Below, piece by piece: positions 12,941 to 21,897 of a DNA stretch of 64,000 nucleotides. The stretch is from Stagonosporopsis chrysanthemi. Its lineage: Eukaryota; Ascomycota; Dothideomycetes; Pleosporales; Didymellaceae. The translations under genes were made by a program, and so were the position numbers. Positions within the stretch are counted from its first letter, which is position 1, and each line of letters starts with the position of its first letter. Below the pieces are notes generated by a model, which was given only the letters and a program-made list of their open reading frames with translations, had not been told where the DNA came from and ran no database searches. Location of the stretch: assembly GCA_022560025.1 (NCBI GenBank), contig JAFISE010000090.1, positions 62,001 to 126,000 on the forward strand. Reading direction: 5' to 3'.

Positions 12941-13656
12941 GCCTAAGATTTGACATGTGTGCAGGGGATTTCATTGATTCATGAATTTGCAAAAGAGAAC
13001 GCCTAGGGGGGCCAGTGCCTTGTTTCTTATGACAATTGGAGACAGATGTCGGCGTTGTTGTTGTCGAGGTTCTCCTCATTTTGTCCTTCTCGACAGACAT
13101 TTCGTTTTGTGATTACCACTACACTGTAAGCTCCCGTTTTTACAAGCATACTGGGCGCCCGCGCGAACAGTTTCACCTGTCGACGTTGTAAAGTTAGCTG
13201 CGCGGTACCGGCTATCGCACAGTCTACACATCTTCAGCCACATCCTTTCAGTACAACTCAGAAGATCTGGAGCACAAGAACCTTTTGACCTGCGCTCACA
13301 ATAATGAGAGTACCCCCGTTACCTACGTTCGTATCTTATCATCTAGTCGTAATCAATCTGCTGCTCAGGGACAGTATGCTACACAATATACATTCGAAGC
13401 AGACCTGCGGCTGGAGGACTTCACCAGAAAGTATAGCTGAATGAACATGTGGCTGAAGAAGCTCCCGAGGGTAACGCGTATATTAATTGTGTCCAAGCTC
13501 AAAAGAGTGCTTGAGGAGGGAGTCATGACCAGTAACACCAAGGGATTGTGCTAAGCTGGGGCTTCAAACGGCTTCTGGGCTCTACAATCTCTTTGTTCCA
13601 CTACAGATTCAGTATTCAACGTTCCTATCTCGACCCATAACCTTCGAGTATGCCCT
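12941..13656. other. Intergenic region between convergent genes
   Basis: No coding frame, RNA gene or repeat that I can support. It separates the 3' ends of the EthD-like gene and the DUF336 gene. Confidence 0.5.
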
Positions 13657-14103
13657 TTATAGCTTCGCCTTCAGCGTAAAGCTCTTCTCCACGGCTTTCT
13701 TGCCTGCCGTGCTCACATCCTCATCCTGCGCTGGTGTGCCTGTACTGCAACCAATAGCACCAACCACAACTCCATCTAGTACAATTGGCAAACCGCCTCC
13801 GATGGTGTTGAATCTGCCTCCATTTGTATGGTTTATGCCGTACGCAGGGCCCCCAGGCCAGACCGCTTCTTTATAGACAGACGTAGGGACCTTGTGACCG
13901 GCGGCGGTGAAGGCCTTATCGATAGCGATGTTGATGGAGGTGAACTTCGCGCCCTCCATACGAGCAAAGTTGAGCAGGTGTGTTGCGTGGTCGACGATCG
14001 CGATGTTCATAGGCACGCCGATTTCTTTGGCGCGCTGTTCGGCAGCGGCCAGCGCGATGCGCGCGCCCTCGAGGGTGAGTGTGGGTACCGTCTTCGTTGT
14101 CAT
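13657..14103 (-). CDS. GlcG/HbpS-like (DUF336, haem-degrading domain) protein
   Basis: Single exon, 148 aa, ATG at 14103. The sequence spans one complete DUF336 (PF03928) domain: LTLEGARIALAAAEQRAKE, an IAIVDHATHLLNFARMEGA strand-turn, SINIAIDKAFTAAGHKVPT, the glycine-rich GGRFNTIGGGLPIVLDG and GAIGCSTGTPAQDEDV. Bacterial members include HbpS, a haem-binding and haem-degrading oligomer, and GlcG of the glycolate operon. Fungal members are poorly characterised. No targeting signal, so probably cytosolic. The name is firm at family level; no substrate can be assigned. Confidence 0.88.
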   Translation of the reverse strand: MTTKTVPTLTLEGARIALAAAEQRAKEIGVPMNIAIVDHATHLLNFARMEGAKFTSINIAIDKAFTAAGHKVPTSVYKEAVWPGGPAYGINHTNGGRFNTIGGGLPIVLDGVVVGAIGCSTGTPAQDEDVSTAGKKAVEKSFTLKAKL

Positions 14104-14921
14104 TGTGACTTATCGTGCAATCCTCTTTCTTAGTGTGTGGTCAACACAGAAGAACACCTAAATTGCTGATGGAAAGTAAGAAACACCGGATATTGCAGGA
14201 TGCGAAGAATGGCCTCGGTTGACAGGGATGACGTATCAGTGCGTCAGCGGCAGGACTGCCGTCGATATCGACGCGATACGGGCCCATTGCCGCTTTCATA
14301 TCAAGCAACATATCTTTTTCATCAATGCTGCTCTGCGAGTGTTCATGGTGTAGCGATTTTGCATCCGAATGAAGGAGACTTACCAGTACGAGGACAGCTG
14401 CAACTACGTTCGATATTGAAACATCGACGGTTGTTCAAAGCGTAAAGAACGCGCCAGATTCAAGGCGAGTGTGGACTGCGCCTACATCACTCATCCTTCG
14501 AGAAATCATCTGATCAAGCAACGAGCAGTCCGGCTTCACAGGGTTACCTACTTTATCTGGCACGATCAGACGACTGGTTGCACCAAACACTGTAAATAAA
14601 GAAGCGACGAGGCGATTCCTGGGCGTGTCTGTTTCCCGTGGTAATTTCTTCTTCGAGGTGCAATTGCTCTTCTCGTTTGCTTTGTTGTCACGCCTAATCA
14701 TGCAGTTCTCCTTCACCTGGAGTTGTCTGCAGTTCTTTGCCCCACCGCAGCGACTTTCAGCGATGTTATTGGATCAATGTCTTTACTGCGAGCTGTCACT
14801 TCGCAGCATTTTATATTGTGTTGTTTCAGCATTGCGACCGAGTCCTGCTATTATCACAGTGTGGATCCACGAGCCTGACATAATATATCTCCAAGACCAA
14901 CCGCACCACTCTCACCTGTCA
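14104..14921. other. Intergenic region, divergent promoter
   Basis: Lies between the DUF336 gene and the unknown gene starting near 14922. No supported coding frame or repeat. Confidence 0.45.
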
Positions 14922-16523
14922 ATGCGCAGCCCCGTCAAGTACTACAGTGACTAGACTGCCGGCGTTCCGTGGCAGAGCGAAGGAGACGACCAGTTCAGTC
15001 ACAAATATTGACTTGCGCAGGTTCGAAGACCACCAAGCAAGTAACGACCCGCAGAATCTCTCCTTCACTAGCTTCTGTACCGCCATCATATGCTGCCGAC
15101 AGACCAGCCTCCAAGATGTCACCAATGCTGCAGAATTCAATATGTCCAGAACGTACGAACAGCCTAGGGACAATGACGCCGTTGCCCGAGGAACTACGGT
15201 CAGCCACGACATGGAAAGACGAGACTTGCGACTTCAACATGCTGACTGCCCGTTCGATGATGCGTGACCAACGGAAGAAGCCAGGAGAGCTGGTAAAGAG
15301 CTACAACTGGTACCCAGATGCAGTCTCTGTCGATGCTATGCTCCCGCCTGGGGTACCGCTCTCGATGAAAGAGATTTTTATCTACTACCCACACCATGTC
15401 CGATGGCAGGATATCATGTTGCGGCTATCATACAATGACTACCGCGGATCTGATATCCTCGAAGTTCAGGTTGGTCTCCTCCAGTATCCACCATGTTACC
15501 TGATGGTTGCTAATCTGATTCAAGGCTTTCTTTCGCGGATTCGCACAGTGCCACATGTCAAGTCCTGCCATGAACCAAATTCAGCGCCACGCCGTTCAGC
15601 GTTTTTTGCCAAATTTCAAGACAACTGGTTATAGTGGCAAAGGCGATAAAGATACCTATACCGCCCATCTTGAACCTGGAGCATACCTCGAGAAGAAGCT
15701 CGAAGGCTACACTGTACCCACCTTCGAGGATTTGCTCCGGGGCCTGTCGTTCTTGCCGCTCGGAGAGGATGCACGAGTGCTTACCCAGTGTCTGGCATGG
15801 TATATTAATGCCTCTAACACTTTCACTCCAAAGCTCGAGCTCAATGTGCTCCACACGCAAGCTCTTGCCCGAGCTCTGAGACAACCATTGAAGCCAGTAG
15901 TCTCGCCAAATCTTAACAAACTGGCACTGGAGCAATGTCACGAAGAAAGAGCATTCCCAAATGTTGACATTGCAGCTGCAGCACAGGACGTGAAGAGCAA
16001 ATTGGGCGCCACGAGCCCCGAAGAGCAGTGTTCAAGGACCCAAGCGGTGTTCAACATTCATGCTGAGCCCGTTGGCCTCAGGATGCAGGTCAACATTCCG
16101 ATTCGTCATGTCCTAGCCTTTCCATTCATTGCTCTTCGAAGTGTTGTCGCAGAAGCACTTCAAATGGGTATCGACAAGGCCGAGCGCCGAAGAGGAGTCC
16201 GAAAAGATGTTGCAAATTCTGCGAAACCAGTAGTTGAGGCGAAGGCAACGCGTCAGGATTCGCCGCAGCAGACACCAAAGCGCCGAAGAGCACCTGAAGT
16301 CAACGAACAATCATCCACGGCGCAGATCCACACACCGAAGCGCCCACGTATCTTTACCGACACTCTTGGAGTTATAGAAGTTAGGACACCAAAACAGCCC
16401 ACGGTATCGCCCATCACCCCGCGAATGCGGGCTACCCGATGCGCTCCAAATCCGGACTTGAGATCTCCTGTCAAACCGGATATGGGTGGGCTACAACGCG
16501 ACTCGGTCTACTCGAGGCGCTAG
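14922..16523 (+). CDS. Unknown nuclear-looking protein with C-terminal TPK motifs
   Basis: Best model has three exons: 14922-14946, 15021-15469, 15525-16523. The 15470-15524 intron (branch TTGCTAAT) is well supported because it joins two long frames in phase. The first 25-nt exon is tentative; translation could instead start at the ATG at 15116. I do not recognise the family. A folded-looking region (about residues 60-330) is followed by a basic tail with three related sites, TPKRRRAP, TPKRPRIF and TPKQPTVSP, typical of proline-directed kinase sites next to nuclear localisation signals. Possibly a DNA-associated or cell-cycle-regulated protein; this is inference. Confidence 0.62.
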
Positions 16524-16898
16524 TCGGGTACCATTTTGGTCGATTAGATTTTTTCTGAGCAGGCACCAGCTGCGTCTCCACGGATTGAATCGGAAAGAGG
16601 CCCCCCCCCCCCCCCCCCCTCCCCTCTGGCTATTCACGGCTTGCTCAGAAGTCGGATTCATGTGGCACGTGCGCGAAAGTAGGTCGAAAGAGATCTGAAA
16701 GCTCGTTTGTGTTTGAGAAATAGAACACGCTTCTTGGAAAGTATGTGACTTCACTGCTGAACAGTCCGAACGGGGGACACACTGGATTTGAAGTATCGCG
16801 ATCATGCCCACTGTGTCGTTTGTTTAGCCCAGATTTGTACCGGTAAGCTCATCAACTCAATTTTACTCCCACTTCTGTTTTTACACCTTTCCATCAAT
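16524..16898. other. Intergenic region with C homopolymer
   Basis: Short region between convergent genes. It contains a 19-nt run of C at 16601-16619, 78 bp downstream of the preceding stop codon. Nothing else is seen. Confidence 0.5.
16601..16619. repeat. C homopolymer, 19 nt
   Basis: An uninterrupted run of 19 C followed by a T and more C. It matches in length the G run at 11052-11070. Confidence 0.85.
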
Positions 16899-17418
16899 TC
16901 AAAAACTCCCGCCTCTGCATCTCGTTGCTTGGTCGTGCCGCTCGGCTAGGAGCCGAATATTCGCAGCCCATCGCAACTGTGGGAGACCTAATCGATCCCT
17001 GGTCGCCAGGTACTCGTTTTGCTCTTGGATAGACATAGCCAGCATCAGATCCGGATTGCAGTCGAAGTGAAGCACCCAGCCCGCAGCCATTGTCCGAAGC
17101 CCATTCTGAAGTGGCATACTGTGCCACATCTGCGCAGGGTCAAGCCCGGTACCCATTGTATATCGTAAAGGATCAGCGACGAGCCCAGCTAAGATGATGC
17201 TGGCAGCCTTCGTCTCCGAGCCTGTATGGACAAGATATGGATGATGACGGTAGTCTTCTGCTAATATCATGCTCACGGTACCGTCTGCGCTTATGTAAGT
17301 GAAACTCAATGAGTAGCTATGCTGCGTTACCTGTGATTACGGGTGATGATCGCGGCGCCACGACACGAACGAATCGCAAGCCCGTGTGAACGGAAGTGAC
17401 TGAGCTACGTTGTATCAT
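16899..17418 (-). CDS. Hypothetical protein, 157 aa
   Basis: Two exons on the minus strand, 17418-17331 and 17284-16899, joined by a 46-nt intron with a GTAACG donor and GCGCAG acceptor. The open frame of the second exon has no ATG at its 5' end, and splicing to the upstream ATG exon restores one in phase, which supports the model. I do not recognise the family. The protein is soluble-looking, with no signal peptide or membrane segment. Confidence 0.5.
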
Positions 17419-17911
17419 GGTGTTGGTAGGTAGTAAATTACCATTGTCTCGGTCACTTAGACGAGACTGTACCTAAGCCCTGTTCGTGCACGGACAAAAA
17501 ACGAAGTGCCAGTGAAAGAGCAAACGGTCAGTCTAGTGAGACATGAGCTTTATTTGGGATTCCTCGAGCCGTTGAATCATATGTCAGTTTTTCTTGTGCG
17601 AATATAGTCTCATTATTTGAGTAGGAACTCTAGACTGACAGGTCTCAACATGCAGGCATGGTGTTTGAGCATTCGCAAAGACGGATCACTGACCCACAGG
17701 TGAAAGCAAGTCAATCATGCCCAACATGCGGCGCATTCACTGTGAAGCCAAGTGAGTGCTTTAAGTGGGGTCTCAGAGCAGAATGAGATGGTGATGCAGG
17801 AAACACATCAATTCGTAAGTATTGCGAGACCAAGCACTGGCACTAAGACAGGATTTAAATCTTCAGATCACAACATAAAGACAGAATTACTCCATCCAAC
17901 CTAGCCCGTGC
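17419..17911. other. Intergenic region
   Basis: No supported gene. The sequence is moderately AT-rich with no clear repeat. Confidence 0.4.
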
Positions 17912-18307
17912 CTACGGAGACGCCAAAGAGGTGATTTTCTTCGTAACAAGCGTAGGAAAGCAGCTTGGAGTTCCATAGATTGTGCTCGTCGTAACCGTGA
18001 GATAGGTCGAAAATGTGCAGACTTGCTGCGCCGTGGAGATTGTGTACGTCGTAGGAGTCGGCGAACCCAAGTAGCATATCGTCTCTGTAGCAACAGTAAG
18101 GGACGGCGACGAAGTGGCGCTGCTTATTGACGTTGAGCTACTGGTTGGCTTAGAACTGGTCGCCGAATTGGTGGTATCTGTGGTTGAAAACTTCGATGGT
18201 GTTGGTCGGCATGTTGACGCCCATCTTTCGGGCTTGTCTGGATCGCAATCTTTGGCACTGACAAGGGCGGAGAGGCAGAACGAAGAGAGGAGGAGGACGA
18301 GCTTCAT
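17912..18307 (-). CDS. Small secreted Ser/Thr-rich protein
   Basis: Single exon, 131 aa from ATG 18307. That start is chosen over the in-frame codon at 18376 because it opens directly with a classic signal peptide (MKLVLLLSSFCLSALVSA), predicted to be cut after Ala18. The mature part begins with a Cys pair (CDPDKPERWASTC), continues as a Ser/Thr-rich linker with heavy O-glycosylation potential (about residues 35-72), and ends with a segment holding three more cysteines. No GPI-anchor-like hydrophobic C-terminus is visible. A cell-wall or effector-like role is possible but only inferred. Confidence 0.7.
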   Translation of the reverse strand: MKLVLLLSSFCLSALVSAKDCDPDKPERWASTCRPTPSKFSTTDTTNSATSSKPTSSSTSISSATSSPSLTVATETICYLGSPTPTTYTISTAQQVCTFSTYLTVTTSTIYGTPSCFPTLVTKKITSLASP

Positions 18308-19254
18308 TGCCGCTGGTGAGTGGAGTAATTGACTGTGTTGCGTTTCGGGACTCGATGAGATGTGCGCTGCAAACAAAGTGCTTTGCTATCGCTTTATACT
18401 TGTCGTTCCGACAGAAGCTTACATCCAGGATACAACCCCCATTGATCTAGATGTCTGATAGTCTCAGCGCTTGGAGGCCTTGTGTAACTTTGGCTGCTGC
18501 TACCGACTTCCTCAACGGCCTCGACTTGAAGTAGCTCACCATGCATGACCCTCGGTAGTAAGCCCCGGATCCTATGCATTGTTCTGGCTGGTACGAATGG
18601 CGTGATGACCAGGAATGTGTGAGGCTCGTGCAACCACGCGAATAATTTGTGCAACGTTGCCGCCCCAGAGGACTCTGCTTGTATACCTTAATCAGAGATC
18701 GATATGATGCTCAAACGCTCTGGATCGTGGGTAAAATGACGCAACCCCTCCAATGTCTTGTTCGAGCTCAAATTGCACACTTAGTTTTGCTAATCGCTTG
18801 CCCTCTTCTGCGTTGGGCTCTCGCCACCAGGCCTCGAACGTGACAGGCTGCACTCTACTCTTGTCAATCCTATCTAATGCGAGAACATTTTGAGGTCCTC
18901 AAAGACCTAGTCTGTCAATATGGATCCTGTGTCCTTGGAAACTTACTCTTGCTTTCACTTCGAATGCATACGGGGAGGCGCACCCATCTTTTTCTTGTCT
19001 CTTCAAAATCCTATACGTTTCGCCTCGTGTTAGTCATGGCAGCTTTATTTGCGATTGGATGAATAGCTCTTGTACACTCACTCGTCATTTAGCACGGGAC
19101 CAGCATCGTCGTTCATTGATTTTCCTTCTCTTCCGTCAAGCACACATACCAGTGTCGTTGATCAGTCTCATAGGAGATACGGTCCATCGATTTTGGCAAG
19201 TACCGATGTTCCACGAACTCGTCTCGTTAAGTTCCATGCTATCAATCAGCAACT
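18308..19254. other. Gene-free region
   Basis: Several short frames on both strands, none with recognisable features. The caleosin relic begins at its right edge, so parts of this stretch may be decayed coding DNA that I cannot identify. Confidence 0.4.
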
Positions 19255-19680
19255 ACCTGCTCTTCGAAAACCTAGCAGCTAGCGTGTAGAAAAGCTTTCC
19301 GTCGTAAATTCCACGAATATCTTCCTTTCTCATTTGCTCATCCTCAGGCCAGAGCGTCAGGAACGTAGCAAGCCCTAGATACACAAATCAATCATCGCAC
19401 GAGTTTTGCAGCTAAGGGACCCATTCACATTCGAAGAAAGCGCCACCCCGGCCAACGGGATCCACGATACATCTCTGGCCCTTGAGTACATTGCTCACAT
19501 CCCAGATCGTCAGGTAATTCCGCCCTTACGCATACCTCGCAAAGATGTCCTCAAATTTCTGCGGTAAAACCCAGCCTTGCGTATCGTACGTCCCGATATC
19601 ACTTCCATGTGCATCCCGAATTGATTGTACCACCATATGATCGGATCCGTTCACAACAACTATTGCTGTGGAAGAGACAT
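19255..19680 (-). pseudogene. Caleosin-type peroxygenase relic
   Basis: Reading the minus strand through internal stops gives caleosin landmarks in order: DAHGSDIGTYDTQGWVLPQ and KFEDIFARY, then WDVSNVLKGQRCIVDPVGRGG, AFFECEW, and LATFLTLWPEDEQMRKED followed by IRGIYDGKLFYTLA. At least three in-frame stops interrupt these blocks (after ARYA, after EWVP and within the next segment). The N-terminal EF-hand and the proline knot are not recognisable. Caleosins are lipid-droplet haem peroxygenases. The match is from remembered family patterns, so homology is likely but unconfirmed by search. Confidence 0.72.
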
Positions 19681-20048
19681 GCTTTCCGGAAGAAAGAATG
19701 GTTGTGAGATAAAGATTAATAAACGCACCACAAGGTAGCCGAGAAGTGCTGAGACTGTTTCTGGTATTCTTTTCGTGTGTGCATTTTCACATGCAATGTT
19801 TACTATTGTTCAACTATAATGACATGCTTTCAAGCTCATTTGCGCTCGGAATATTTACCAGCGAACCTCCCGAAACATGAGTGCATCAGAACGATGCGTT
19901 GGAAAAATCAAGTGGAATAGATTTGGAGCGCAACTTGGTGTGGTACTGTCACCAGATGCTAAGATGCTATAAACCCTGTGGACACTTGCATATGGAACCA
20001 ACGTTTCAGACCTTACTCGAGGACAAGGGAAAGCGACGTTATCCTCTT
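19681..20048. other. Intergenic region between caleosin relic and P450
   Basis: No gene seen. It may include the decayed 5' part of the caleosin relic. Confidence 0.4.
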
Positions 20049-21676
20049 CTACGCTGAAGCAGCGTTCTGCTGGAAGACAACCCTGACGCCCTTGCTTCCA
20101 AAGTCAGAATATGGATTAAAGAAATCCCTCTGAACATCTGCATCCTCTCTCTCCGTCTCAAACAACCGCATTCCCATCCCCGTGTGTCCATCTCCTGCCC
20201 ACCTCCTCACCACCAACGCAAGCGAATACACGATCTCGGCCCTCGCGAGATCTTTTCCAAGACAAATCCTACTCCCCTTGGAGAAATTCACAAGGTGCGT
20301 CTTCAGATGCTGCGATCCAGGTTCAAGCCAGCGCTCCGGACGGAACTCGTCAGGCGAAGGGAAAAGCGATGGATTCATGTGCACGAGCCAAGATGACATG
20401 CCTACTGGTGTGCCGGCAGGGATCGTGATGTCTGTGTTGGGCACGACAAGGTCTTCCATAGGTGCGATACGTGTCAGTCGCGTGATGACGCCGTGGCTGA
20501 GGCGGAAACCTTCGTTGATGACGGCGTCGAAATAGGGGAGGGTGTTGAGGTCGTTGAATGGGGGCAGAACCGATGGGTCGGGCATGACTGTGGTAAGCTC
20601 TGTCTGCAGGCGCGCGAGGATGTGTGAATTGGCGAGGATGTGGTAGGTCGTTGTCCGTAGGTAATGCGCAGTCGTTGTAGTCCCGGCCATCATGACGGAG
20701 ATACCCTCCGCGAGCAGACGTTGGGGCGTCCTTTCGACGGCGGGGAGGTCACTTTTCAGCAGTTCGTGGAAGACGGTCGGATGAACGTTGTCATTCAAAG
20801 TTTTCTTCTTTTCATCGAGAACCGCATTGTCAAGGCTTTGCTTCACGTCCTATGGTGTCGTTCAGTAACTACGCCATTAGCTTGGGAGTCTGTACTGACT
20901 TCTGCAAAGGCAACTGCATGCGCCATTTGAGGCTTGAGCCTAAGCAGCCACGATTTCGGAAATATCCTGGCGAGGCGCACAAGGCCCGGAAGCTGTTTTG
21001 TCAAAGTTGTCTGTTCGCTGGCGCCTTTAAGCAAATCATGCCACTCTGGCGCAAACCCGTCGCCCTCGAGGAAACCATGGCCTACGCCAAATCCGTAGTG
21101 AGTGACAATATCTGTCATTGCCGCGGTGAACGCCTCATCCAAACCAACCACCTCACCCGAGTGCCGACATTTCTCAAATTTCTTGCTGAGCAACTCCAGC
21201 TTGGCACGGATCACGGGATCGAATTGGCGAATTGCGCTCAACATAAAGAAAGGTGCTACTGCAGCTCGTCTATTCTTGTGCAGCGAGTCCTCGATCGTCG
21301 TCCATGTCGAACCCTTAAGCAGCGGAAGATTGTAGGCCCACGCATATTTGTCCCTCTTCTTCGACGTGCCTGCGTAGAGCTCATCGTAGAATGCTGGCTC
21401 GGAGACGTGCAGTTCATTGGGGGTGACGCGGACAACAGGTCCATAGACTTCGTGCATGCGCTTGATCTCCCAGGCAAAGTGCCCACGCTTGATGACGTCG
21501 AAATAGAACTCGTACCATTGCGTTGCTGCGGCAAGTTGGGGGCCGGGATATTTTGAAAGTGGGTGGAAATAGACGCGGTATAGAGCAAGAGAAAGGCCGT
21601 ACAAGGTGTATACACACAGAAAAATTCCAATCGACTCAGCCAGTGAGATCTGGTCCGACACTGTAGAGAGAAGCAT
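20049..21676 (-). CDS. Cytochrome P450 monooxygenase
   Basis: Two exons, 21676-20900 and 20849-20049, 525 aa. The intron uses a GTCAGT donor and a GCTAAT branch. ATG 21676 is preferred because it opens with a hydrophobic anchor followed by the usual YRVYFHPLSKYPGPQLAA hinge; in-frame ATGs at 21739 and 21814 would add an atypical tail. Landmarks: I-helix AGTTTT, ExxR in NEGFRLSHG, and the haem loop FSKGSRICLGKDLA with the ligand Cys near residue 450. It is an ER-membrane enzyme, similar in style to the fungal trichodiene-oxygenase-like P450s (CYP58/65 neighbourhood). The acidic residue usual in the I-helix is Thr here. No backbone biosynthetic gene is nearby, so the substrate is unknown. Confidence 0.92.
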
Positions 21677-21897
21677 TATGTGTGCTAAAGCAGGCGTGAG
21701 CGTTGTAGTGCGTGTGTTGGTGAGCCTTGTAGTTGTCATACATTCGGTGCCCCGCTCCGGTAATAAGCAGCCACCACGGTAGTACAACAGGTCCGCATGT
21801 GAACTCGATAACACTGTCGTGTCCTGGCTTCATACAGGTCAAGCTACAGATCTTGATTCGATAACACAACGTGGTATAACTGACTTTTACTCACCCT

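Noticed and set aside
17912..21676. Secondary-metabolite cluster around the P450
   Set aside because: No polyketide synthase, peptide synthetase, terpene cyclase or prenyltransferase is present nearby; the neighbours are a housekeeping TPR protein and relics.
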